Part shown: positions 1-11,400 of the stretch, piece after piece
Numbering within the stretch: position 1 is the first letter of the stretch
How the letters are laid out: each line of letters begins with the position of its first letter
Program-made: the position numbers and the translations under genes
The notes under the pieces: model-generated
Databases searched by the model: none
Seen by the model: the letters and a program-made list of their open reading frames with translations, nothing else
What the model was told of the DNA's origin: nothing
NCBI RefSeq assembly: GCF_036884655.1
Contig: NC_088330.1
Coordinates: forward strand, 37,430,501 to 37,494,500
Direction of reading: 5' to 3'
Length of the DNA: 64,000 bases
Source: Musa acuminata AAA Group
Taxonomy: Eukaryota > Streptophyta > Magnoliopsida > Zingiberales > Musaceae

Positions 1-480
1 GCCCTGCAACATGATGTGGAAGCCATGTGAAGAAATTGCAACATGACTTTCCTTCCAAGGGAAAGGACCTACTTTGAGAACACATGCAGCAGTGTGAACT
101 AACTAATCAAAAGGGGTGAGGAAGTGACAGTTAGCAGGACTCAACTAGCTAACAAATGCATCGGATATTTTGTATTGAACACACATCAATACCAATGCAA
201 AATTAACAAAAACTATCCAACAACAAGAACTTAATGGGAAGTAGTTCTTTATTATGAAATCCAACATAACACCTAGTACATAAACCAAGAAGAAGCCTCA
301 AAATTATATGTTAATATGCTCTCATATATTTATTTTCTCACTTCATGCAGGATATTAACCATAGTGCTCCATGAATAACAATCTACAGAAGACCACAACA
401 TATTGTAACTGGCTACATAATCAAATGCAGAAAAATTATAGTTCAGTCTTAAGTTAGTTAATCCGAAAATAACTACTTAC

Positions 481-1770
481 TTAAGTTCCGATCATCAAGC
501 AAATCAAGTCCTGGCTTCCATCCAGGCAAGTGTTGTTTAGCATTCCCCTTCCAGTCTTCCTCGAAAACAGGCAGCTCATCTGATGGTTTTAAGCAAATTG
601 CAGTTAAATGAAATAAACAAAGAATATAATCATCCTCTTAGCTGCAGCACAAAATTGTGCCAGACCTTCATTCAAATTATGTAATGTCTGCAGTGTGTCT
701 ACCCTCCCATCTGAATTTAGTTTTCTTGTTAGTGAGTGACCCTACAAAGACGATGAAAAGGGTGCCTTAAGTAATATAGCATATAAACTACATTTAACAA
801 AAAACGATTCATTATAATCAAGTATCTCGAAAGTATATTTAATGTGAAAAATAATCTATGTTCATATGTACTTTGTCACGGATCCCTCGAGAAATCCTGT
901 GAGTAGCTCTACCGGTAGTAGTATCGGCCTCCTTGTTCTCCTCCATAACAAACTGTCATAGTCAAGAAGGGAGGTAGTACTGATATAAATAATCAGAAGA
1001 ACATTACAGTCATGCAATGTTCCAAACAAATTTACAAAAAAAAAAAAAGTGCATTAGTTCACTAAGCCTGATTACTCACTCCATCACCACCCATTCTCCT
1101 TGTAGTAGATGAAGTGTAATATGCTCCATTTGGACCACCATAAGTCACTGTTGAGCTCTGGAAAGTAATAGAGTGACTATGTGATTGCATCCTATCAGAC
1201 TGGTTGAAGTTGTTCACATATTGCATACGCCTTCTCTTATTTGCTGCAAAAACCAAACCTTCTCAGGAATCTTGCACCGCTTAAAAATATTATCATTTTG
1301 AAGCCTTCAACTACTATGAAAAAGGGAACCAACAGATAAGTATATACACCTTCAACTACTTCATCAGGATCCTGAACATATGGCTCTTTGCTTGTTCTAG
1401 AATGTTTTCTTGGGTTCTCTTTCTGCTCCTTGTCAGTCTCTTCTCCTCCATTATCATCATCAGACAGTTCCTGAATGATCGGACCCTTTGACTTATTGAC
1501 ATAAGGAGCCTGCTCCAAGAACCCAACTCTACTGGTCTCTCCAAAATGGCTCCCTCGATCAGCAAACATGCTGGGACCAAACATGCTTGGTCGGAACATG
1601 CTAAGGCCCATCAAGCTTCCAAAAGGCTGCGTGAAGAAAGGGTCATCGAAGGGATCTCTCCCACCAAAAAAGCCAGAAATCAGACTCCCTGGTCTGCTGA
1701 GGCCACCAGATCCAGCAAATGGATCCCCAAAACCAAAGAAGTCACCCATACCGCCTCTGCCACTCTGCAT
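481..1770 (-). CDS. Myeloid leukemia factor (MLF)-like protein, 3' end outside window
   Basis: Five coding exons read on the minus strand: 1770-1350, 1243-1080, 952-872, 741-666 and 579-481. All junctions are GT-AG and keep phase; the last exon ends one base into a codon at a good donor (gtaagt), so the gene continues left of base 1. The start is ATG at 1770, just inside an exon whose acceptor is at 1776, so the 5'UTR is interrupted by an intron. The 280 residues seen begin with a Gly/Phe-rich segment (MGDFFGFGDPF) and a Met-Phe-Pro repeat. An acidic stretch follows (ELSDDDNGGEETDKEQ), then the MLF core: YGGPNGAYYTSSTTRRMGGDG, KEADTTTGRATHRISRGIRDKG and HSLTRKLNSDGRVDTL. It ends in DELPVFEEDWKGNAKQHLPGW. 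In animals MLF1/2 are nucleo-cytoplasmic adaptor or chaperone-like proteins; the plant role is poorly known. Family call is firm, function is not. Confidence 0.85.
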
Positions 1771-2399
1771 ATTCTCTGAACAAAAATCTGAACACATGGG
1801 AAAAAACCGAGACTGTTCAAGAAAATGTAAATGTTACACTAAACAAAAGGAAAAACGCGATCGATGAGAGAAACGAAACAAGATCTTTTTTGTTTTCCCA
1901 ACATATTGGTCGAATCGATTAAAACCATGACAGAACAAATCAATGCCATAAAAATCGAAAATGTCAAACCCAATAATTCGGCTTTATCCATTATCCATAT
2001 GTGACATTTCTCCAAAATCCATTCTCAAAACCCATTTATTCAGTTATCAAGCAGGCAGAATACCAACAAAACCAAGTGATACAAGAACACGTCAAAAGGG
2101 AACCAACAGAAACGAGAAAAACGAAAAAAAAGGGTTTTCAAAGATGATCAATAGATCAAAATACTACATTTTTCATACCGACTAAACGAAAACCAAAACA
2201 CCAGCAACCAAATCCAAATAGACCGAACTCCTAACCCACATCGAATGGAAAGCCAAAGCACCCTAACAGCAGATCCGAATCGAGGGTAGAAGTCTCGATC
2301 AACACTTCCATGGGAACCCAAGAAATCGATTGGGTACACGATCCGAGGAAAACAGAAAAAAAAAAAAGGAGAATGAAAAAAATTACGGACCCTGAGAGA

Positions 2400-2600
2400 T
2401 CGAATCGGAGCGACGTGGCCACCGGTGGCGGCCAACTCGATCGGCAAGCCTCGGAGATCGTAATCGAGCGCCCGACCGGTGGGAGACTCGGGAGCGATCG
2501 ACGACGAAGACGAGAGGTTTCCGCGTCGTCTTATAACTGGAGAAGGAAGCAACTTAATGGAACCGACAGAATAAGAAAATAACAAAAATGCAAAAAAAAA
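2400..2600 (-). promoter_or_regulatory. Probable noncoding first exon / 5' flank of the MLF-like gene
   Basis: A GC-richer block lies directly upstream of the MLF-like coding exons and contrasts sharply with the AT-rich DNA beyond 2640. The first coding exon has a clear acceptor at 1776 only five bases before the ATG, so a noncoding upstream exon is needed, and this block is the natural candidate. A possible donor lies near 2391. The exact transcript start and donor are inferred. Confidence 0.35.
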
Positions 2601-2639
2601 AAAAACATTCATTATATTTATTATAGTATTACAAAGGGC

Positions 2640-4260
2640 GATTTTATTTTTTTCAAAAAAAATACTTTCTATTTTTTCTCAAATAGTATTCCTAATTTTT
2701 ATAATATTTTTATTTAACTTATTTATATTTTTTTAATAATATTATAATATTTTATTAAGTTATTAAAAATATTATAAATAATATATTATTATACATATTA
2801 TATCTCTTTAGTTGTGATTGCTCGTACACCATTATAATATAAAATTTTTAGACTTTAATTGATTTGATTGAGATTATGGATCTATTTATATCATCTATAT
2901 TATTTTTGTTAAATACTTTAGTAGATCAAATCACTATAACAAGCTAAAATACTATAATTGATTGAAAAAGTATCATTAAGTTGGTGAGATGTATTTTGAA
3001 TATTATTTAAAACAAGAGACACCATTTGAGAAAATTAAAAACAAGAGATATTTTTGGGAATTTTTTTTCTAGGAAATTACCCTATTATAAATGACCAATT
3101 TCTTGTATTTTTAGCAAATAATACTCCTCATTACTAAAATGGGTATTGGGATCCATCGTTTATTCAAAAATGCTATAATGGAGTAATGTCCAATTTTTTT
3201 CTATTATCATCCTTTAACAACAAATAAACATATATATATATATATATTAAAGATTTTCCAAAGTAAATTCCTAAACTTAGAATTAGGCAAAAAAATTAAA
3301 ATTTTAAAATATATCAAAACCTTTATAATTTTTATCCAAATATACTCAAGTTCTCGTTCAAATAACTTTATAATACCTCCAATTGAATAATGAAGTTGAT
3401 ACTTATATTAATTTTTAATATTTTTCAATAACTTATTGTCTTCGTTTCATAATCAAAGACATAGTAAATCAATTTGATTTACTACTAAATTGATCTAACC
3501 AATTCAATCTAATTAGATTTTCAATGAAAAATCTAAAACATAGATGTTGTAAGTTTATCATTTCCGGAAAAAAAAAAAAAGGTAAGACTGTCTTTAGGCA
3601 TATGAAAATAGGATAAATTATTCGTAAAAAAATCCAAATAGTACACAAGTTCTAAATATTAATGATAAATCATTAATGTTTTTTCTTAATATACATAAGC
3701 TAAGTGTTCACTTAATATCCTAAGCAAAACGAGTGAAACAAGCAAAAAGGGAAAGCAAGAGCCAACTACACATTCACAATAATTTATTACCATTAATTTT
3801 AAAAAAAATATTATATGAAATAATGTATTTGATGCTCACAAGTGTATTCAAAGCTGAGATTTATCATTTGTGTAACAAATACATTAATTAACCCATATGT
3901 CTCAATAAAGATATTACCATTAACTTATTGACATAATAAATAGCATCAAACTTTCTATGTTTTAATTACAGCAGTCTCACTCTACATTTCCATGCAACAA
4001 CATTTAATATAAGTTCTTGACATCTATTAAATTAAAAAATATAAATAAAAAATAAAGATTGACAAGGAAGATTCGATAAAGGACAAAAGCTAGTGCTTCC
4101 ATTACGATCAAGACGGATATTAAAAGAGAAACCGCAAAGAATACCTTACAGAGAAAGCGAAACATAAACTCAGAGAAGCTTCATGTACATTCATGATCAG
4201 TCTCTATTAATCAGATTTTTATGATAACACATAGGTATTAGATATCGACAGTACTTATCA
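2640..4260. other. AT-rich intergenic region, no gene seen
   Basis: Very AT-rich DNA with poly-A/T runs and a short (TA)n tract at about 3231-3248. A segment near 3240-3400 (phrases such as 'atcaaaacctttataatttttatccaaat') resembles modules at 53.2-54.5 kb, so it may be a dispersed repeat. No reading frame with family resemblance was seen. Confidence 0.5.
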
Positions 4261-4269
4261 TATTTGTAA

Positions 4270-4780
4270 TTCGTTGTAGATTCTGGTAATACCTAGGAGA
4301 TTGGCGAGAGGCGAAATAGACCTCAAGATAAACAATGGAGCAAAGATCGTTACAACAACTATTGGTGAGGTCACCCTACATCTGTCTAGTGGAGCTACTA
4401 TTACATTGGATTTATGTTATTTTTTTCTTCTATTATCAAAAATATTATTTTTATTTTATGTTTGATAATTAGTAAATATAAATTAGTTTTTGAGAACAAT
4501 GGTTGTTCAGTAATATTGGAAGAAAAAATCATCATAAGAGAAACATTGTATAATGGTTTATTTATGTTAGACACTGCTCCACATATTATAAATACAAGTA
4601 TGTCCAAGAAAAAATGAGATGAAGTGAACAATGCATACATGTGACATTGTATGCTAGGTTATATCCACGAGGGAATGATTCAAAAGTTGCTGAATGATGA
4701 TATTTAGATCCATTCGACTATGTGTCATATGCAACTTGTGAATATTATCTTTGAGAGGATTCGAAGAGTATTTTTGTTTT
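4270..4780 (+). mobile_element. Decayed Ty1/copia pol fragment (GAG-pre-integrase region)
   Basis: Plus-strand reading, with frame breaks, gives pieces in the order expected just upstream of copia integrase. First come EVTLHLSSGATITLDL and FENNGCSVILEEKIIIRETL, then YNGLFMLDT. After that comes AYM-stop-HCMLGYIHEGMIQKLLNDD, which matches the copia 'Y-x-W-H-x-R-L-G-H-I' signature with Trp changed to a stop (TGA). Several stops and frame changes show it is dead. I saw no LTRs, so only an internal fragment remains. The call rests on remembered family motifs. Confidence 0.6.
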
Positions 4781-5400
4781 CTTTTATATATTCATAATAA
4801 AATTTATATGTTTGAAATCTTAAAATTAAGTTCAAAATGCTCTTAATACTACTCAACAAACCTTGGGTTTCATTTCCTTTCTATTTAGGAATTTTATAAT
4901 CCCTTCATATATGATTCAATCTTCAAATTTATGATACTATAATCAAATGCTCATTCCACCCCTATTTTGATAATAATCAATTCATATGTTAAGCAACTAT
5001 GATAGCCTATCATAGAGAAACCTATAACCCGTAAGCATATAGAGATTTGTTTAGTCTCTAAGAATCAATCCCACACCTCCAATGCTATCTTAGATATTGA
5101 TAACAATATTTAGTCTCATATTGATCGACATGTAGGAGAATCAAGGATTTGTAAGTCCACCCGATCATCCTTAATTTTAGAGGTATTTTTTGATACTCAC
5201 AAATTTCGAAAGGACAAAATCGTAATGGCATTTTTAGTACCATCCATTTTTATGTTTGAACCTGATTGTAAGTATTTGACAAATATCCTTCAAACTATTA
5301 TAAAAGTTCATAGTATGACATATATGTTATAGCTTTGCAAATAAAAAAAGGGAGTATTTTGCTCCATTAAAAGCTTCCTCATTTCGGATCTTCCATATGC

Positions 5401-5561
5401 CTTTAAATGGGCCGGGTTTAAATTTTTAGCCCAAGAAGGCTCTGTTAAATATGGCTCCCTCGGTCGTTGCCTATATAAAGCAACAGACGTTAGGGTTTAC
5501 CGTGCTTTCCCCGCGGCCGCCTTCGCTTCCTGAGATCTCAATAGAGAGGCGATCTTAGCAG
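5401..5561 (+). promoter_or_regulatory. eS28 promoter and noncoding first exon (site II, TATA, telo-box)
   Basis: Elements typical of plant ribosomal-protein promoters lie in order: a TGGGCC site II at 5408-5413, a TATA box (CTATATAAAG) at 5471-5480, and a telo-box (TAGGGTTT) at 5491-5498 close to the expected transcript start. A pyrimidine-rich leader follows, ending at 5561 before a GT donor at 5562. Site II plus telo-box is known to coordinate translation genes in dividing cells; its use here is inferred. Confidence 0.65.
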
Positions 5562-6798
5562 GTTCGTAATCGAATGCTGAGATGCTTTCTTTTGGTCTTT
5601 TAGCAACTTCTAGGGTAATTAGCGACAATCAGTATTACGTGATTCCTGCTGGTTACGATGATCTTGTGCCGCGGATGATTTTTGCGTCCTGCGAACGATT
5701 GTTAGGAAAATAAGATCTGAATATGGTGACATTTATGTTTCTTAAGATCGTAATATTTAGGTTTTGTAATGCTTGTTGATTGGGACCAGCGGCTATAGTG
5801 ATGTGTCCTCAAGATGGTCGATGAGGAGAAGTAAAACATTAGTTTTAACTTTCTTTGCTAGCTAATCCATCATCCTCCATATATATGAGGTGTACAGTTT
5901 GATAAAAAACCCTATCTTTTTGTCTTCTTAAAGATGCAGTTTACTAGTTGTGTATCAGGTTTGAGGCCAACTATCTATTCTATATTTTCTTAACTTCAGA
6001 AAGGGTTGATGAATCGAGGTTGAGACCAACAATTTATTTCCTCAAGATAAAGGAATTGTGGTGATCATCAAAAGATTTTTGTAGAACCTTTTTATATGCT
6101 TCTCCAAGTAATAAAATAGAACTTGGATGAGTACCAGAATGTCCATGTTTCATATATCTTGGTTTAACTCTATTCACAATGGTTCACTTCTTGGTGTATA
6201 ATCCGTGAAGTATGTCATCCTCCATATATGGTACCTTATGTTACTTGATACACAAAAGTCTTAAGAAATTTTAATGTAGAATTGTTGATCTAGTGCTGTT
6301 TTTTTTTGCTAGTATGATGCTGTTGGGTGCAAATTGGATTATCTGTGTCCCATTTATTTTCGCAATCATCCAATTCATTCTTGTTTTTATGTTTTTGAAT
6401 GTTCTTCATCTTAAGTTTTGCATACCTTCTCTTTGTATCTTATAAAATTTAAATATTGAGGCTAATTTTTGGTACAATCTTGCCTTTTGAAATTGATGTG
6501 GTTGATGAAAATATAATTTGTAGAGAAAAATGCTGCTTTCCATCTAATGCAGAGTTGCTATTAGCCATATGATATCACCATTGATCTCACAGCCCATTTA
6601 TTTGCTTCCTCAATGGGACATTGTGCCATAATGAGTTTGCAACACCAGTTCCAAGGGCATTTTGCTCACTGTGTCTCTTTGCCTTTAATCTGGTTTTAAT
6701 TGTTAAGCTGTTCTTCTGGTTTACTTTTTTTTTTTTTTGAAAAGTTGATTTATGCTGAGCACTTGATCTGATGCAGTCTATTTAACTTGTTTGGTCAG
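5562..6798 (+). other. 5'UTR intron of the eS28 gene
   Basis: The noncoding leader is cut by an intron of about 1.24 kb with donor GTTCGT at 5562. The acceptor is either CAG at 6774-6776 or CAG at 6796-6798, one base before the ATG context. Both follow a long pyrimidine tract near 6723-6739. The 5'-proximal intron is T-rich, as is common in plant 5'UTR introns. I saw no snoRNA with a convincing C/D pair. Confidence 0.6.
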
Positions 6799-6799
6799 C

Positions 6800-6997
6800 A
6801 TGGATACTCAAGCTAAACTTGCAGTTGTGGTGAAAGTGATGGGCCGAACTGGATCTAGAGGTCAGGTAACCCAGGTCAGGGTTAAATTTTTGGATGACCA
6901 AAACCGGCTGATCATGAGGAACGTGAAAGGCCCTGTGAGGGAAGGTGACATCCTCACCCTTCTTGAGTCTGAAAGGGAGGCTAGGAGATTACGGTGA
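6800..6997 (+). CDS. RPS28: Small ribosomal subunit protein eS28 (RPS28)
   Basis: A single-exon 65-residue basic protein, full length for the family. It begins [20 protein letters not shown], continues [20 protein letters not shown] and ends with the conserved [19 protein letters not shown] tail. The OB-fold protein sits in the head/platform region of the 40S subunit near the mRNA exit and contacts 18S rRNA. An in-frame TTG nine bases upstream is not needed; ATG at 6800 gives the family N-terminus exactly. The upstream promoter carries site II and telo-box elements. Plants usually carry several eS28 copies, so this is one paralogue. Confidence 0.97.
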   Translation: MDTQAKLAVVVKVMGRTGSRGQVTQVRVKFLDDQNRLIMRNVKGPVREGDILTLLESEREARRLR

Positions 6998-6999
6998 TG

Positions 7000-8440
7000 A
7001 CTTTCATGTCCATGTTGCCTACATTAGTAGGGTAACTCTATTAAGCTACAGATTTGTCCTTCTCTGCCATGGTCTTTCTGGTTCTATGGCATTAGTTTCT
7101 ATTACTTAGTCGCTTTATTATGAGCTGTATCGAGCCAAGAAACTGTTTTTTCCTCTAGTGAGTCATTTTAACTCTCAATGTTTTAAATTTTTTATGCTCA
7201 TGTCAGTTCTCTCTCTCTCTCTCTCTGTTGCTCTGCTTTTATATTAAAGATGTTTTTGATTTACTGCACGTTGTGCATTGATGGCAAGTTTTATGTAGAT
7301 GAGTTAAACATGAACTTCGCATCATGAAGCGCTCATGATGTCTACTGATGCTTATCTGAGGCTTCAGTGGTTGTGTTAAAAAATTATGATTATAGGATGA
7401 GGATTTAAATCCTCAATTAAATTGTTGAATCATCGGTTCTTATTGTTTTTATCAATTAATCGATATAAAGAAAAAAAGTTTGAAGTGTTGTTTAGAATTC
7501 ATTTGTGTTTCATTTTTCTTCATCATAATTCTTGATTGTTGATTTTTTTTTGTGTTGTATTGTGATTGTCTATTTTTTTGCGGTTTGAATGGAACTGTGA
7601 TGTCGGAATTAACGTACATCACATGGTAGTTAAACAATATTAACTATTTTAAATCACCAAGGCACGTTAATGACATGAAATAGATCATCATATCATTATT
7701 CTCGTCACTACTAAATAATAATAAACAGAGCATTGAGTAGGACACACGCATCAAAACCTATAATATTAATCTCATTAGAAACATTTATCATTTCTAAGTC
7801 TCTGTTCGATGTAGTATCAAATAGAAACATTAGAACTATAAATGCATTGTCACCAAAGTTTTCCATGTTTGATCTCAGTTGCTCTCGTCACAACCAACCA
7901 TTTGTGCTACCAATTTGACCTCTACACCACAGATGTCAAAGATATTTATAAATATGTTTTCCATAAATTTCGAAAACTTTAACAGTAAAAAAGGAACTTT
8001 ATTTATTAAATTGTAATATCCTCTCACACGTGTAAGTTCGATTGGTATATAAAATTAAACTATATGTATGGGACAAACTAATTAAAAGGAAAATATTTTA
8101 CATAAATTATATATAGGCCTATACAAGATTTATTTCATAATTCACTGTGATATTATGGTAATATTTTTGAATTGGATACTACAAATCCCAATAGCTACTT
8201 TGAACAGTTAAAGTGTCTCATTAAATTAGTTAGGCAGTTCAAGATGCAAATACCCACTTTTATCTCACACAGTAATCAGCACATCTGCGGCGGGACCCAT
8301 TAGGGGTCCACTGACGGCTTCTCACGTTCAGGGTCCAAGCTGTTCCCAACCATAAGATTCCCGCACCGCCACCTCTTATCAAGTAGCGGTTCACCTCCAC
8401 CGTGTGGATGGCAGAGTAGGCATTCCTCGGTGAGCTCCGA
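7000..8440. other. eS28 3' flank and intergenic DNA before HST
   Basis: No gene seen. It contains a CT microsatellite at about 7208-7227 and a perfect 18-bp palindrome at 7398-7415 (TGAGGATTTAAATCCTCA). From about 8270 the DNA becomes GC-richer and forms the leader of the solanesyltransferase gene. Confidence 0.5.
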
Positions 8441-8449
8441 CTCTACCCT

Positions 8450-11400
8450 ATGGCTCTTCTCTCCTCCTCCTCACATCGAACCTCTCTGGCTTCTTCCTGC
8501 CCTCAATTCTATGCTGCCACCTCCCACGCCGACTCCATCGGCTTCCGACATCGCTCGCGCCTCCCTACTAGACCGAGACCCCCAATCTCGTTCCTTCGGG
8601 CCTCCTCCCCGACACACTCTCTCTTAGGCGCCATTCCTCGCAGCCATGGCCGACCTCACGGAAGATCCCCGCGTTTCTTTGTCTCGGTATGTTCTGCACG
8701 TGCATCTCCCTGAAAATGCTCGATTTTGAATTGCCCAAATTCGATTCTTGCACATGTGACGCACATCGGTTTGCTAGTGCGGATAATTATCAGGAAATGC
8801 ATATTTAGTTCTTGATGTTCTGCTGCGTTCAAAATCATCTTTTTCAGTTTTTAGATGATTTGAATGCGTTAAGAAAATTGGATTGATCGGTTTTAAGGGG
8901 ATTGAGATGACCAAGAGTATGACCTTCAATTTCATTGCTTAAAGATACATGGTTTCTGGAACTTAAATGTCATTTTCTCACAAGAAGTTCCTTTCTAGGA
9001 AATATAAGTCTGAGACTCGCTATTTCACAGGAATAGAAGAGTAGGCTAATCTTGTATTTGTTTTGATTTTCATTTCCAAATGTCGTAGTATGCTCGTGAA
9101 AAGAATTAAGACCTTGAATACTCTTGCTTCTCATGTTTTCATGTCTTGTTTCATCATCAAAGTGTGAAGCAGCAAACATACTGTTTGGGAACTTTCTGCC
9201 AAAATCTAAATCCTTGCTTTTAATGATGCTTACTAGTTTCTTCTTGATCTTTATTTAACCAATTCTCAAAGAAAAATGTTCATATCATGCATAAAACTTC
9301 TGTTTACTTTCAGTAAGCCTTCTATTCTTTTTCAAAATTTGTTGAATTGTATAGATTTCTGTTATGTTCTAAATTCTACAAACTAAAACATTGTTCGAGC
9401 CTCTCATTCATTTCAATCTTTTATCTAATAAAAGAATTTGTCACATGTTTTTGGTTGTTTTCCTAAATCATTAGATATCATCACTCAACTACTTTAAGGT
9501 TTCATATTATTGCATAATTTGCTTGAGTCTGTTGTCCTTGTCTTGATTTTTCAATTATAAATACATCAAAAGTATAATATAGACTTAACATTCATCTTAG
9601 TGAAACATTTTTTTTATGAAAAAGTTCCATCAGCAGAAATTGCCAATTCTCAGATCTCATGCTTCTAGGCTATCTTGGTAATTTTAAGGGTATGATCAAG
9701 CACCTTTTGATGTTGTCATAGTGCTTTAAAGTTCCTTATCACTTACCACATCCTAATGTCAACTATGAAGAAGGGTATGGTTCAGAGTTCATTTTTTCGT
9801 TTTTGTTTGCTTGTTTTTACTGGTGCATTTTCATGCCCAATTTCATATCTATACCCAATATACCCAACATACCTATAAGTTGACCTGGCGTAATTCAGTA
9901 CAAGCAATGCAGTCTCATGCTGTACTAGTTGGCCACCACCACAGGCTGGAAAATTGATCGAAGAGAGCATCATAAAGATTTCAAGTTTACTTTTTGTGCT
10001 ATCTGTTAAATACTTATCCTCTCTCCATTTAATATTTTATTGCCTTGTGAACCAAGTGTTTGTTTCTTGCAATCACTTTCAGTGCCTTGCTTGAACCTTC
10101 CGATTTATATCTAGATCTCACATTTAGATATACTTCCGCTGTCTGACCTTGTTAGAGTGTTCAAATTTCCTAAAGGTTGTCTAAGTGAGTCCAATTTGAA
10201 TATAGTACAAGATACTTGGTTTGTCATCAAGTTAATTACCTGGTTTCTGAAATATGTATATTCAGTAGTGTTGTAATTAACTATTGTATTTAATTAGCTC
10301 AGTGAACTACAAGAGTGTGATCTTTATTGAGGGAATGAATTCTGCAAGAATTTGATTAAGGTAATCTAACATAGTACTCCCTGTGCCTATTTCAAGAAAA
10401 AGGTTGGGTTGTTGATTTCTTAACACAATTGCAAAATTTGGTGGAAACATGAGTTGGTTGGGTTCTAATTTTGGAACGGCTATTTTCTGATGATCTCTGT
10501 TTTCAGAATACAGAATTTGTTCTGAAAGGCTAAGTCAATAGTTGCTAGTGGTTGGTTTTAGAAAGTCAATGTTTGGCATGCAACATTTTGAAAGGACAAA
10601 GTTGAAGCCTAGCCAGACCTACAAAAGTCACCATTACTTGTAAAGAAATTACAAACTATGATAAAAAAACAGGTGTCCTGATAAATTCATATTAAAAGAC
10701 TACTTATTGGTGAAAACTTAATAGTTCTGATAATTTTGCATCAGAACAAGTTATAGATGTTAACATGTACGCAACACTAGTTAAAAATACAATGAAATTC
10801 ATTTATCTGCAATCTTATTGTTAACATGTATGCCCTACTGGTCTGTCGTGAACTAGAAATACACGTTGTCAAAATCCAATCTGCATAAATTTGTTCAAAT
10901 AAAGATGCTGAGGACCTAGTGGAAACCAAAATTGAACTGCAATCTTTTGGCATTACAATTTAAGGGCCAAATCAAAATTGAAAATCAAACCAAATTAGAT
11001 TTGGAACCTGTGTTTGAGACCAAGCCAACAATTTTTTGTGTTGTTACACTTTGAAGGCCAAGTTGAAATTGAATCCAATTAGAGGTTTCAGCCTCTCTGA
11101 TGTGATTTTAGCCAATACATATATGTGCAAAACAGCAACAAGGTAATGTATAGCATGCGCAAACAATGTAATTCGTAATTAATTTGTAGGTACAACTAGT
11201 GCAGCTTTGTGAACTGACAGAAATGTCATGATTCATATCCATAACCTTTTATTAGTTTATTTTCAATAAATGAGGTTTTATAACTGAGATTCACTTCTGT
11301 TTAATATGGCCTTTTATGCATAATTTCTCTGTTTAGATATAAAGATTCAATACTTCTTTGGAACTATAACTATGATGCCAAATTTGTGAGATGATGACAT

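Noticed and set aside
5562..6798. snoRNA hosted in the eS28 5'UTR intron
   Set aside because: TGATGA-like words occur, but none had a suitable C box with a paired D box and terminal stem.
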